The notes: generated from the letters alone by a model not told the origin. A stretch of DNA of 64,000 bases from Cenococcum geophilum 1.58 (GCA_001692895.1 KV748252.1:186001-250000), one strand, 5' to 3'; shown: positions 1 through 12,295, counted from the stretch's first letter. Numbers and translations: made by a program.

Positions 1-301
1 CCAAAAATATAAGATTTGGCTACCAAAACGGAACGGAATGCGGCTCTACGAGGCGTCGTTAGCTTTACAAAGAAGGTGTAGAAGGAGCTTCTAGTAGATC
101 AAAGTGTATTTAGATTAGATAGCGTTCAGTTGTAATTAATGCTGATTTGGGTGGGGGTATGTGTGTTACGATACTAGCGGAAAATGGCAGATTGCGGCAG
201 AAAATGGCAGAGAGCTGTAGTCGCGTAAAAACCCTGCTTCGAGTGGCGCTGCTCTTCTTCTCCTTTCCTTTCTCTTGCTTTAGACCCTCGTTGATAGACG
301 A

Positions 302-363
302 TCCAATTGTGCAGGCTTGCATGCGTTCTTCCTGCCGTGCTCGTGCCTCGATTGACTGAGTCG
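302..363. repeat. Short dispersed repeat shared with 32141-32198
   Basis: About 60 bp ending in CTCGATTGACTGAGTCG recurs at 32141-32198 in the RIP-mutated region. The distant copy carries TA where this one has CA or TG (for example CAATTATATAGG against CAATTGTGCAGG), as RIP would produce. It is probably the end of an old transposon or LTR; no coding capacity is seen. Confidence 0.6.
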
Positions 364-400
364 TTCACAATGTGCGCCCGATCGCATGGTTCAGGAGCGA

Positions 401-513
401 GCTGACTCGGAATGGGAGGCTGACTCGGACAGGGGGGTGACTCGAATGGGAGGTTGACTCGAATAGGGAGCTGACCCGAATAGGGGGCTGTCTCGTATGG
501 GGGGCCGACTCGG
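401..513. repeat. Degenerate tandem repeat, unit about 16-18 bp
   Basis: Six to seven imperfect copies of a unit like GCTGACTCGAATGGGAG follow each other directly, with no unique spacers. Most differences between units are C/T or G/A. This is a minisatellite with no gene in it. Confidence 0.75.
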
Positions 514-1206
514 CCACTACGTTACAGCTTAATAATATAACAACCATAAAATATAGAAAATAATAAAATCACAAGTATAATATTTTAAGTACCTTAATAC
601 CTTTATTTATTTAAAAATTAAAAAACCTATGTTAGTGTGGTTTAATAAATCCGTAAAGTTGAGCGACTTTTGACGTTCCTCGTAATTTGTACGTCCGCTC
701 CGGCGCTCAAGCCGTTGCTAGCAGGAAAGTATTGGGTGAAGGGAATATTTACGTCGTCGGCTGTGACATCCCCGTTATTCCCATACAAAATTAAGAGCTA
801 GATGCCGATGAAGAACTCTTGCCGGCGTGGCTTTCGGCGAGAAAGCGGAATGATGTCCTGGATGATGCCACAGCTGCCTCCGCGCGGCTCCCCGAGTCAG
901 GTGTTTTGAAAATAGCCGGGACTTGACCGTTGAGCCCCGAACTCGTCCCTGGCCGCACTTCTGTTCAGGTTTCTTAAAATTCTGCAGTTAAGGCGCCTGC
1001 AAGTTCACAAATTTCATATTTTTGCATGGGAGTTCATGCCACTAAAAGGCTTGGTGTTGGTGGGATTCGATGGGAATGAAAACAACGTCGGCAGGCTCGG
1101 CTCAGTTGAGAGCACAATGCAAGCCCTGGAGGCCTCTTCGTACGGTTCATTCGGATCTCAATCAAGCCGAGAACCCTCTGATAAAGGAGAGGATAATCAG
1201 CTGACC
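514..1206. other. Intergenic, no supported gene; upstream region of the MFS pseudogene
   Basis: The first part (about 530-650) is AT-rich; the rest has ordinary composition. An open frame from ATG 1036 runs in frame into the MFS pseudogene, so an extra 57 N-terminal residues are possible. The family usually begins near the ATG at 1207. Nothing else is recognised. Confidence 0.4.
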
Positions 1207-2849
1207 ATGGACGTGGAGAAGAAGACAGTCGCAGACGTCGAGGGTACTTATGTTGTTACCATAGACGCGGGAGAAAAGTCCAGCTCAGACCTTGATGTAC
1301 AAGTCCTGACAGCAAGATCGTCCTCATCCCACAGCCAAGCGATGATCCAGCGGACCCTCTCAATTGGTCATGGACGAAGAAGCATACCGTCTTATTTGTT
1401 TTGGGCTTCAGTGCCTTGTTGACTGATTGGGGTATAACTTGGGGGACCACATTGTTCGAAGCTCAGGCTTTGACTTGGAATATGTCAATTCCCGATGTCG
1501 CAAAGTCATTAAGCGGAGGCATCTTCTTGCAAGATCCCGGTGGCATCCTAGCAGTACCTTTAGTTCAGCGATATGGTAGGTTAGTCTTTTGTTCTTCAGC
1601 GTCAACATTGACTTCCAAATTGATTGTCTTGGTAGACTCCCAGTCCTATTTTAGTCGCAATTGCTCTCTTGCATTATGCCCCCCAAGCACCTACTTAGGC
1701 CGGCTTCACTGCCTGTCGATCCTTTCAGTGTTTCCTCAACACTCCACAGGTCATCGGGCTCACTGTGATTCACGACATGTTCTTTTTCCAAGGTCGCGCT
1801 CGTAAGATCAACCTTTGGGCCTTTACTTACCTCGTTGACCCATATCTTGGCCCGTTCATTGCTAGATTCTTAATCCAGAATATCAATTGGAGGCAGGACC
1901 TTGGCGCCTTGGTCGCATTCTATGACTTTTCGACACTCATGATTATCTGCTTTGGTGATGAAACCCTGCACGACCGGAAGGTTTCGGAGCGGACTCCGAA
2001 ATCTGAGGGCGCTCTGGGCAGAATCAAGCTCTTGACTGGCGTTGCCGGGCTTGGAACAAGCGGGAGACCAACGATTAGCACCGTAATCAAGGATCTAATA
2101 GCTGTCTCGTATCTGCCCTACTTAACTGTGCCTTGCGAGTATACCTTTCAAACCCGAAGAATGATACTAACGTTAAAAACGCTCCACCTTCCTTGTACCG
2201 TATATGTGGGCAATCGGGATTCCAACCTCAGTCACCCAATTCGTTAAACCGCCGCCCTGTCTCTTCAGTGACACAACGACATCCCTTCTCTACCTTGCCC
2301 CTATGCTTAATGCTATTATTGCAGAACTGTGGGGTCATGTCTTCGATGACTGGCTACAAAACTCTTTCATCCGCCGAAACCATGGGTCATAAACTGGAGA
2401 ACCGTCTGTGGGGTGCTTGGGTTACCGTTGTCTTCGCAATATGTTCTCAGGTGCTTTACGGGCAGGTTCTACAGCACCCACTCCATTGGATTGGTGTTGT
2501 ATTTGGCTGGAGCCTCAATACATTCGCTACGCTTGCCGCTACGACCGTCATCTCTGCATATGTCTTAGACTGCTTCCCACAGCACGTGGCGTTAGCCTCA
2601 TCATGGCTTAATTTCTGGCGTGTTACTGGTAAGGCTCTTACTCGTCACCATTGAATTTTAATAACTTGAAGAATAGGTGGCTTTGTCATCACATATTTCA
2701 ATCCCAATTGGATCGCACATAACGGTCCCGCAATTACGTTTGGGTGTCAAGCAGCTATTGTAGCCGTCTCACTTGCATCTGTCATTGCTACTCAAATTTG
2801 GGGTAGCAGGTGGAGAATGAAGTTCCCAGTTCCAGCGCCCGAGAATTGA
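1207..2849 (+). pseudogene. MFS transporter (DHA1-like multidrug/small-molecule exporter), broken
   Basis: Translation in shifting frames matches a fungal plasma-membrane MFS drug:H+ antiporter-like transporter. Recognisable segments come in the right order: the first helix (ALLTDWGITWGTTLFE), the loop after helix 2 (PLVQRYGR), the IGLTVIHDMFF helix, and the C-terminal half to the TGA at 2849. Family introns survive at 1580-1635 and 2629-2676. The gene is broken in at least five ways: a one-base frame change near 1295; a TGG-to-TAG stop at 1652-1654; further frame changes at about 1660-1735; a lost 3' splice site near 2150-2185; and a frame change near 2388. A functional product is very unlikely unless several of these are assembly errors. 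The monooxygenase gene follows on the same strand after 582 bp, so the two may once have formed an efflux/oxidation pair. Confidence 0.85.
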
Positions 2850-3431
2850 TTCTTTCAGTCCTAAGTCTAGTTCTAATACAAACACAATTGAATGATGAGA
2901 GCACAGCTTCTCAAGCATTAAATAGAGAGTAGTGCCAAAGAAATGTACTTTTCAAAACATGCTGTGATTACCTCTCGACGGGAAAAACTTCAGGGAGGCG
3001 AAACATGCGGCTTTCTGAAAACCAATAATACCAGCAAGAACTGTGGAATCTAATACCTTTGACGAGCCGCTTAGTTTGGCTTTCGCGTAGACCGTGTTGC
3101 TGCACGAACCCATGCTTAGCTCTTTCAGTTGCGGGGTGAATCAAGGTGCTGCATCAAGTCTCCCTTTGTCACACCGCGTTAGGCCCCAGTTGAGCGGAAT
3201 TGTGTGAGACAACCAATATTTGAAGGGTTAGTGCACCAGGAGGTTCTCTCGGTCCTCAGAAGGTCACGATCTAAGATTATCGAATCACGAAGCTCTCTAC
3301 TCCAGTTGAGTGATATCATTGGTTGTTCACTGATCAAGTCTTTGGCGACCTATTTCTTAAGACGGCCTCTCTCTTCTCAGTACCTTAACATCTTCTTGAA
3401 AATACCTCTTCTTTTCCAAACGAAACTCAAG

Positions 3432-4736
3432 ATGGGCTCAATAAACGGAATGACGCCTACAAAACCATTCAATATCGCCATAGTAGGCGGTGGTCTTGGC
3501 GGAGTTGCTCTGGCAATCGGCCTCATCAAGCAGGGTGTTCCAACTCACATTTACGAAGCTGCAGCGGGATTTGGGGAGATTGGCGCTGGAGTCATCTTTG
3601 GGCCCAACTCGGCTCGAGCTCTTAATCTGATCGACCCGGCGATGCTTCACGGCTTCAAGAAATGCGCAACATTCAACGAGTCGGCCGACAGGATCCACAC
3701 ATGGTTGTCATGGCGTTATGGCATGGATTCACGAGACGGAAACGGGAAGAAGTGCGGCGATCTCATATGGCATCTTGAAGATGAGGAGTCGGTGAAGCTC
3801 GGTTATGGGACGAGAACACGTTGTGGCGTGCATCGCGCGCGGTTCTTAGATGAGTTGGTCAAGCTCATCCCTGATGGTACTGTTTCGTTTCGCAAGTCTC
3901 TGGTGGGTATCGACGAACTTTCTAAGCCCGAAGGGGGAGGTGTTCGGCTTCACTTCGCAGACGGCTCGACTGCAACAGCCAGTGCGGTCATTGGCTGCGA
4001 TGGGATAAAGTCCAAGACAAGAGGATATTTGTTCAACTACAAGGTCAATCCGGAATACACCGGCGAATATGGCTACAGGGCCCTGGTTCCGGAAAAACTG
4101 GCAAGAGAAATCCTAGGAGATGATATAGCACTCAACAGCCAGTTGTATGTTGGCTATGGGGGCTTCATCATCACGTATCCAGTGGAGCACGGGAAGCTTA
4201 TTAACATGGTTGGTGTCGTCAGGAATGATCAGCCGTGGAACCATGGGCAATGGATTGTACCATCCACAAAAGAGGATATGGTTAAGGATTTCGAAGGGTG
4301 GCATCCCGTCCTCGTTGATCTAATCTCCAAATTCGAAGTCAGAGACAAGTGGGCTTTCTTCGATCTGATCCACTCGGAGAAGTACTACCGAGGCCGGATA
4401 TGCCTTATGGGGGATAGCGCGCATGCAAGCACAGCAAACCTGGGCGCTGGAGCTGGTATGGCGATGGAGGACGCATATATCTTAAGCAGTCTGCTAGGGT
4501 CTATCAACGACGCCGAAAATCTAGAGACAGCATTCAGAGCCTACGATTCCGTACGAAGGCCAAGGACACAGAAAGTAGTCGTGCTCAGCAGATTAGCGGG
4601 TATGGCCAACGAGTTGGTGGCACCAAAAATTCGGGACGACCTGTCAAAGCTCCAGCCGGACATTGACGCTCGGTATCGATGGGTTTGGCGTGAGGATCTG
4701 GAAGCTCAACTAGCGGAGGCGAAGAGGCATATGTAG
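3432..4736 (+). CDS. FAD-dependent monooxygenase, salicylate hydroxylase-like
   Basis: A single-exon gene of 434 residues for a group A flavoprotein aromatic hydroxylase, which uses NAD(P)H and O2 to hydroxylate small aromatics. Visible motifs are the dinucleotide-binding loop GGGLGG (residues 19-24) after a beta strand, an acidic residue ending strand 2 (HIYE), the DG motif at D190-G191 (GCDGIKSKTR), and the GD motif at G327-D328 (LMGDSAHAS) followed by the glycine-rich GAGAGMAMEDA. Length is usual for salicylate 1-monooxygenase relatives. The frame is open upstream to 3204, but 3432 is its first ATG and places the Rossmann fold near the N-terminus. The substrate cannot be read from sequence; salicylate-to-catechol is only the best-known reaction of the family. 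It is intact, unlike the transporter upstream. Confidence 0.93.
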   Translation: MGSINGMTPTKPFNIAIVGGGLGGVALAIGLIKQGVPTHIYEAAAGFGEIGAGVIFGPNSARALNLIDPAMLHGFKKCATFNESADRIHTWLSWRYGMDSRDGNGKKCGDLIWHLEDEESVKLGYGTRTRCGVHRARFLDELVKLIPDGTVSFRKSLVGIDELSKPEGGGVRLHFADGSTATASAVIGCDGIKSKTRGYLFNYKVNPEYTGEYGYRALVPEKLAREILGDDIALNSQLYVGYGGFIITYPVEHGKLINMVGVVRNDQPWNHGQWIVPSTKEDMVKDFEGWHPVLVDLISKFEVRDKWAFFDLIHSEKYYRGRICLMGDSAHASTANLGAGAGMAMEDAYILSSLLGSINDAENLETAFRAYDSVRRPRTQKVVVLSRLAGMANELVAPKIRDDLSKLQPDIDARYRWVWREDLEAQLAEAKRHM

Positions 4737-5861
4737 TTTCTTAGACTTCGTCCGATCGTGGTAAGTGGCTTTTACTGTGCACGGGCAGTGAAGGGTGTTT
4801 CTTTTGAGATAAACCTGCTTGAGTTAAAGTAGTGATTACTCCGCCTTATTTAGACCTTCCGACGACAAATAGTATTTGTAAAGCTGGGTCCTAGATACAC
4901 TATATGCCATTTCACTAGAGAATAGATTTTTAAGAAGTGGCATCGTCAAGCGCAGGGACAAAATAGGAAACGTACCCTTTAAACTTTGCTAGCAGGCTTT
5001 TGATATATTGATTCTCTACAGTTTCAGGTCCTTCAGTATAATTCAACTATAACCGTAATAGAGTCGTAAGAAATTCCTGCTTACCTAGATAATTATTCAA
5101 GTTTCCCTGCAGGTCCTTCTCTATAGTAAGACATCTGTGCCTATTTGGAAAAGATGCTGCCATCCGGCACAGTTGGAACGCAGTTAAAAGTTCCTTACGA
5201 GAAGAGCTGCTAGTCTTGGCTTATACGTGTTGCTTCTAAATTACGATTGACGTCGGATGTTGACGTACTTTTCTACAAGGGCCCAAGGCAGGATACGCAT
5301 TTCCCGCCGAATAGCGGACCCGAAGTTATCACCTGCTGGATTTCCATACAACGTATAGAGGAGTATAATCCCGTGGGGGAAGGCGAGATCATCGAAGTCA
5401 CACATATCTGCACGCTGATTAGCATGAAGTTTCCACAGGGCGAGAAGCCGAGAGTGAAGGGTTGGTATAGACTTGAACGCTTTCCCTCCAATTGACCGGG
5501 CTACCTTGGAGGTCGGAGGGGTCGAGAATGTCAACGAACAAGGCGTCGCTACATTGTATTGCGGTCGTAAAGGTCCCTGGTAGCTATATTTTGCTTCCTG
5601 TGGTGGAGTAGGATAAAGAACCCTTGCTTTCTATTCCTTCGAGTAATCGTAATCAGGATTTATTGTTTGTAATATAAATATTTGAAACAGGGATTTCTAT
5701 TCTTATACGGATCTTGATTAGTAAAGAATATCCAAAGAGGAGTCCAGTATAACCTGCAACATTTCTTCTCTCCCCAAAAGTTCATGCAATCTTTATTTAC
5801 AATTACCTATAGTAAAAACACCCTTTCAAACACCCAAACTGAATTTCTTATAAATAATTCA
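4737..5861. other. Intergenic; one unassigned open frame at 5247-5495
   Basis: Between the monooxygenase and the converging beta-glucosidase lie about 1.1 kb. A plus-strand frame at 5247-5495 (82 codons) faces an overlapping minus-strand frame at 5241-5534 (97 codons). Neither matches a family I recognise and neither has visible splice continuations. The plus frame could be a gene fragment. The stretch 5580-5860 is AT-rich 3' flank. Confidence 0.35.
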
Positions 5862-8616
5862 CTACGCCGGACTTACCAAGCCACTCTGGCACCCCAAGCT
5901 CGCTGTCTTGCACCCTAGGGTTAAGGTATCCGAGGCCTCACCAACCCAAATCGTATAATCACCTCCTACATTTGGAACCACCCAGTTCTGCTGAACTGTG
6001 TCCCAAACGCTCAAATCCTTTCTGGTAAAACTGAGCGTCAACACCTCACTCTCGCCCTTGGCCAGCGTTTCCGTCTTGGCAAAATCCCGCAGCTGAATAA
6101 CGGGCGTGTCATACGAAATCCCCGCGGGAAATTGCACATAGCCCTGCACGACGGCGCGGCCACTGAAGTTTCCCGTATTTGTGACGGTAACAGAGACCGT
6201 GTATGCGACGTCCCAGAGAGCGGGATTCCCGCCTTGAGCGCCACCGGCCGGTGGTCCAGGCTTCTGCGTGTTGCTATAACCAGCGGGATAGACATAGCTA
6301 GATGTAGAGGCTACGGCGGCAGCGGCGTCAGCGTCGGATTTCTCTAGCCAAGAGTAGAGGTAGCGCCAGATGCGGTTGAAATTTGCGGGCCAATATGCTT
6401 CAGATGCGGGTGGAATGGCAGTAGAGTATGTGGGTGTGCTGCCTTTAGCTGGTCTGGCTGGTGGAATGGAAGTCAGAGAAGTCACGGCTGTGATTATTGC
6501 ATCGGAAAAAGAAAATGTGGTGTAGCTCAAGCCGTGTCCGAAAGCGTAGCGTGGTTTGATACTATGGGCATTAAAGTAGCGGTAGTCGATGTAGAGGCCC
6601 TCAGTGTAAGTGTCTTGCGGTTGGCCAAGCTCGAAATAGACGAGACCGACGCTGGCGGGGCTTTCAGATTCATTGTGGGGGATGGTGTATGGAAGATGGC
6701 CGCTTGGAGAGACGTCGCCGAATAAAACCGATGCTAAGGATTGGCCAGCTTCCTGTCCCGGAAGATGTGCAAAAAGAACCGCTTTAACGGATGGAAGGTC
6801 GATCCATTCTTCTAGTAGAATTGGGCCAACTGTGTGCACGATGACGATAACTGTGCTATAGGTGGCTGCAGCATTCTTGAGTAGTGTATCTCCATTATGC
6901 CAAGCATTGAGTCCGGCCGTTGTTCGATCTCCAGGGTTGCCCTCCACGGTAATATAATTTTCGCCAGAGTCAGCATTGATGAATACGAGGGCAATATCTC
7001 CGGAGGAAGCTGTCAGGCCGGAGGGAAATGTATCTGTGTTGTAGTATTTTACGTTGCTTGCTTTGCTGGAAATAGCGTCCATTGGAGAATCCAGGTACGG
7101 GTATCTTGCAGTGCCGCTCCCCCAGCCCATGCCAAGTGTGCCCTTGTCACATCCTTGATCGGAGCAAGAATTGATGCCATTTGAATTCTTTTGAGCGTCT
7201 GTTCCGAAGATTTTGAGCGATGAATTTGTACTTAGTGGTAAGGTGTTGTTGACATTTTTTAGCATGGTGATAGCATCTCTAGAGATGTTCCTCGCAACCG
7301 CTGCATGTCCGTCTTGAACATCAACGAATTCATTCACAACACCTGATGGAGAGAATAATGCGCCTGGATATAGTGGCCCGGTAGCATCCTGTGTATTGGT
7401 GGAGAAGTTGGGAGGAGGATAGTCTTTGTCCTGGCCCATTTGATACCAAGCCGCAACTATTCTAGTAACCATGTCATTGAGGCGGTCCACAGGCACAGAC
7501 CCATTCAGCACTGCTCTCGAAAGTTCGTACATCCAATAAGAGTCTCCCAATAGTGGGACAAGACCATCACCAGGCATGCTCATATCCAGGCCAGCGAGGG
7601 CGGAAGGTACTCCAGAGATCTGAGCCAGCCAATCGGACATGACGAAGCCTTGGAATCCGAGTTCATCTTTTAGGATACCATTCAGAAGGTAGCTGTTTTG
7701 TGAACATGCTGATCCATTGACCTGTAGAAGTCAGCTCGAAAAGTATATTTATCCTTGAAATTCCACGTACCGCGTTGTAGGCGGCCATTACGGAACCCAC
7801 TCCGGCTTTGATTCCTTCCGCAAAGGGCCATAAATAGAGTTCATGGATGGTCCTATCATCAATGTTCGAGCTGTATCCAGGCTGGGCAATACTGTACATT
7901 CTGTACATCTCCTGTTCGTTAAGAATATAGTGCTTGATAGTAGCAATGACACCTTGCTCCTGGACTCCTTGAACTGTCAATGCTCCTCCAACAGCTTGGA
8001 GTACCGGATCTGCGCCAAATCCTTCCCAATTTCGGCCTCCTCGCGGTTTGCGCCCCAGTGGTCCAACTGTTGGCCCAAGGAAAACATTGATTCCTTTTCC
8101 TCGGAATTCCGCACCTAGAGCGACACCACGGGCGTACATTAGCGACTTGTCCCATGTTGCTCCAACAGTAATGCCAGCCGGGAAAGCAGTGTTGTGATCC
8201 GAGTTGCGGATTCCAAGTGCTGAGTCTTGGAGGCAAAGCTGTGGAAGGCCAAGACGAGGTGCACTTCCTGAATTTCCAACACACCTTCCTGAAACAGTTC
8301 AGCTAGGCTCTTCTCACTGATTCATATAGGGCCCACCCATATCGTAGCCAGACCCGCAAGTGATGTTAGCTTTCTCTGCTAAAGTCATGTTGGCGACGAG
8401 TAGCGCTGCTTTTCTGTAGCTCTCGCTCCAGTCAGCCACCCATCCCCCATGAGGAGTTGGGTAGTACGGAGCCGCAACATAGCTAGCGGGAACGTTTAAT
8501 CGTTTATCGAGGTGTTGTGTGTCGATCGCAACACTAGAGACAGATGAAATAATATAACAGAAAAAAAGAATTGTGACTGGCTTAAAAATACTTAGAAAAA
8601 TATAAGCAGTAGACAT
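5862..8616 (-). CDS. Secreted GH3 beta-glucosidase
   Basis: Three exons (8616-8337, 8288-7771, 7721-5862) with introns of 48 and 49 nt give 885 residues. The enzyme releases glucose from cello-oligosaccharides and other beta-glucosides outside the cell. The N-terminus has a hydrophobic signal segment (about residues 5-29). The GH3 TIM-barrel domain follows, with [11 protein letters not shown], the IKHY motif and the nucleophile context GFVMSDW, D296 being the predicted catalytic aspartate. The alpha/beta sandwich domain and a C-terminal fibronectin-III-like domain ([22 protein letters not shown] to the end) complete the protein. A Ser/Ala/Pro-rich insert sits between the last two (about residues 690-760). 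The first intron is set by frame: it joins GYDMG to [11 protein letters not shown], the family consensus; a shorter 29-nt alternative breaks the frame. The gene is intact and converges with the monooxygenase. Confidence 0.94.
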
Positions 8617-9190
8617 TATTATTAGATTAGACTAAAATGAGGAAAACAGATGAGATAGGCTGTGTCGATGACTCCAGCGCTGAAAGAACTGCGCAACGCG
8701 TTAAAGAAATAAGGAAACTCCCTGACCACCTTCGCCAAGTACTAGAGCCGGAGGCATCACGCTTTCGTACAAGTCCGATGATGGTGTCCATTGAAAGGCT
8801 GTGTTATTGCCAGGAAATTGTTCATGCGTTTGCGGAATGACGCTCTCACGCGATCAGGATTGGTCAACAGGCTAAAGGAGCTGACAGGGAGAATAACCTG
8901 ATTGGTGTGACCCTATTCAATAGCTTGGAGCAATGTAAATTAGTTCAACATATATGTTGGCTATTAGTCGGTGTCCCGGAGCTGAGGTCGACTTGTCGGC
9001 GCAAGCCGTTTCCAGCTGATTTCTCTACAGGACGCGTTTCAGATGGACGTGGTACGTGCACTACGCGCACGTGCGGGCATACTGCTCCTTATCACCAACG
9101 AATTCTCCACCAAACCTCAGGGAGTGTTGAAATATGCCACGTTGCAAAATCTTACACTAGATGAATTTTAGCCCCGTACGCGCATACCTA
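8617..9190. other. Intergenic; promoter side of the beta-glucosidase
   Basis: No supported gene. Two short frames (8637-8840 and 8907-9164) have no recognisable content. Around 9060-9075 the sequence is rich in CACGTG/GCGCAC-type palindromes. Base composition changes to TA-rich near 9180, which marks the left edge of the RIP-affected block. Confidence 0.5.
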
Positions 9191-9548
9191 ATGAGTTTTT
9201 AATATAAAATTCTTTTAAAATTATCGCTATTAATATATTAAAGCTACAGGCAAAACTCCTTAGTACGATACCGGGTATATAATGATACATTTGGTGTTAC
9301 GATCTACACGCCCTAATCAAGCCTTTTTTGGTGTAACTAACGATAATCTGACTTTTGACGATATCGTTAAGCTCTACCACTAATATCGGTATAACTAGTT
9401 GTATGAGAAGGGGGTATATCTAACCCATAAGGAGGGAAATCTATACCCTTTAGGCTTTAAGATCCACTTTTATTGAAGTTTTACTGCTTATTCACCCTAC
9501 ACGTGACTCTTGATATAATAATACCATTGGTATTACTTGACTTAGCAT

Positions 9549-9644
9549 GCTCAGACCAAGAAACCGATGAATATCCGCTGCGCGGATAATCGAATATCCG
9601 CAAGCTAACCTATTCGATCGATCCATCTGTTTCTTGGTCTGAGC
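9549..9644. repeat. Left hairpin end of the DUF6589/RecQ unit
   Basis: The arm at 9549-9569 (GCTCAGACCAAGAAACCGATG) is the near-perfect inverse of 9624-9644 (ending TTTCTTGGTCTGAGC). The loop contains two ATATCCGC octamers (9571-9578 and 9594-9601). The arm motif is shared with the right end. Confidence 0.75.
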
Positions 9645-11619
9645 TACTTTGGCAAGCTTTTGGAAGCCGAGCCGGTCTATTTATATGAGGCAAACCATTA
9701 ACTTTAACGAAATTAATGTAAGCAACCGCCACGTCTATTATCCTGTTAATACCTGCATTAGAATTGCCTTAATTAGCTCTCTAATTAATGGATTTTCCAG
9801 AACTAACTGCTAGCCATAGGCGCATCTAAAAGGCGTCAAAGAAACCCCTCTATTTCGTCTAGCAGGAGCCAGTCTTCTTAAGCTTTTGATAATAAACTAC
9901 CCTCTCTATTAACCAATACCGCTAGAGGATTAAGAGATACAGCGGATATAGTGCCCGAGGGCATTAGCCGTCTTATCCTACCCCCATCATCTCCCCTATC
10001 GTCTCCCCCGTCGTCTCCCCCATCGCTATCCGTAGCTTAATGGCGGTCCTTAATAGCCTACTTACCACTGCCAAACTACATAGATCCCCAAGAGGATAAA
10101 GAAGTAGGAGTTGATAAAATACCCGTAATATCCGTAATATCCGCTAAGAAGATATCCGCTACAGAGAAGGTCTGGGTAATTGTTGACTGTCTTAGGCTAT
10201 AGCGGATGTCTATAGGAGACCTAGCGCTTAAATAGATTATAATAGCTAAAGGTTTACGTAAGGCACTAAAGAAAAAAAGAGTAAGAGAGCTCCTTAACAA
10301 ACTCCTAGAGGATGCTGATATTCTAGATATCTATACTAAAGAGATAGAGAAGCGCGGTATAGTGGGTGCTAGTGTTGCTTTTACTATCTAAAGAGAGCTT
10401 AAAGAGCTAAGGGAGAAAGAGTTACTATTTGGCAGCTTTGACCAATATGCGGATATTAAGCAGCTTAACCTTAGGCAGTACTATTAAGCCGTAAAAACTT
10501 ACGCACCTACACTAGAGTATGTAATTACAGCATATTAAGAGGGTTAACGTAAATGTTCTTTGTATAAAGGCCGTGCGGTTTTAATAGCTTCTACGCTTAT
10601 ATTTAGCCTTTTACAAAACTCCGCAAACTATATTCTATGGCTACTAGGGATGTATCTCCAAGCTAACGGCGTTAAGCGCCGCGTGCTTTCTGTGCTCTAT
10701 AGGCTTGGATTAATTAATGGTTATACCACTTTAAACTAGTAGAAGGAGCGGATAGCCTAGGAATTAAGGTTTAGCCTATAATCTCCGCGGTGTAGGTATA
10801 TACTAACCTATATATAGGTAAAAATCCGCTTAATAGGTGCAGCTTCTAATACTATTGTTATCTATAATAACTTTGACTACCTCTAACGAGTTTAGTATTA
10901 AATACTTAGGGATACTGGGACGTTCTATTCGCGCATAACTAGCAAGCTTATCTTTAGTGTAAGTATACCTAATAGTGGGCTTTAATAGAGCATGCTTCGT
11001 GTGGATATTCTAATTAAGTTCTTAGATATTGTAGAGGCTTTAGGTAATTTATAAGACGAGATACAGAAGTAGATCTTAACAGCTTTAATTTATAAAGCTA
11101 TTGTAGAGGCATACGTCAGGAAAACGGGGGGTGGCGTACGAAATTTAGTTTCGCTAAAAGTGTTTTTGGGGCCCGGGGCTAGCTCTCCGCCATATTAGCC
11201 GACCCCCTAGAGCTCTACGCTAGCTTTCCGCCATATTAGCTGACCCCCTAGAGCTCTACGCCAGCTTTCTACCATATCAGCTAGGCCCTAGAGCTATACG
11301 CTAGCATTATGCTAGCTTATGGCTATAAAATAAATATTATTACTATTATTGCGTTTATTGCTATTAGGGTATTAAAATCCTAAAGGCCTCCTAGCAGGCT
11401 CCTAGCAGGCTTCCTAGTAGGCCTCCTAGTAAGGACTTTAATTTTCCTGGTTATCTTAATCGTCTGACAGCGACCCACAGTGCTATCGGGTCCCACTATA
11501 TTCCCGGCAGCCTCTACGTGTCTTTGCATACCCCTTGTACACCTAAATACCACTTATTTTTTTTTACCCTTTCTTCCATCCTCTCTACCTAGGGAGGCAC
11601 TACAATGGCAGCTAGTAGA

Positions 11620-12178
11620 TGACTGTGGCCAGAACCAGACGACCCGTCGCCAGAACTAGATGACTGTTATTAGGACGACCGTCATCAGGACCAGACGACC
11701 GTCGTAGACAACCGTCGTCAGGACCACCGTCGCCAGAACCAGACGACCGTCGCCAGAATTAGACGACCGTCGCCAGAACTAGACGACCGTCATCAGGACG
11801 ACCGTCATCAGGACCAGACGACCGTCGCCAGAACCAGACGGCCGTCGCCAGAACTAGACGACCGTCGCCAGAACCAGACGACCGTCATCAGGACGACCAT
11901 CATCAGGACCAGACGACCGTCGCCAGAACCAGACGACCGTCGCCAGAACTAGACGACCGTCGTCAGGACCAGACAACCGTCGTCAGGACCAGACGACCGT
12001 CGCCAGAACCAGACGACCGTCGCCAGAATTAGACGACCGTCGCCAGAACTAGACGACCGTCGCCAGAACTAGACGATCGTCGCCAGAACTAGACGATCGT
12101 CGCCAGAACTAGACGACCGTCGCCAGAACCAGACGACCGTCATCAGAACCAGACGACCGTCGCCAGAACTAGACGACG
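11620..12178. repeat. 20-bp minisatellite inside the TIR element
   Basis: About 27 head-to-tail copies of a 20-bp unit (AGACGACCGTCGCCAGAACC), with 18-20 bp variants (GTCATCAGG, GTCGTCAGG). Copies are contiguous without spacers, so this is not a CRISPR array. Unlike the surroundings it keeps CA and CG dinucleotides. Confidence 0.95.
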
Positions 12179-12295
12179 ATCGTTCGAACAACCAGTCAGC
12201 AACACCACGAACGACTTAATCGATCGATCGAATCGAACCAGAGCCTCGATATCAGCCCGCTACCGAATCAAATTGAATTAGATNCCATAGACAGA

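Noticed and set aside
5241-5534. Overlapping open frames on both strands as genes
   Set aside because: Neither frame can be tied to a family or extended by splicing; recorded only as an unassigned frame.
11620-12178. Regular 20-bp repeats resembling a CRISPR array
   Set aside because: Units are contiguous with no unique spacers, and the host is a fungus; it is a minisatellite.
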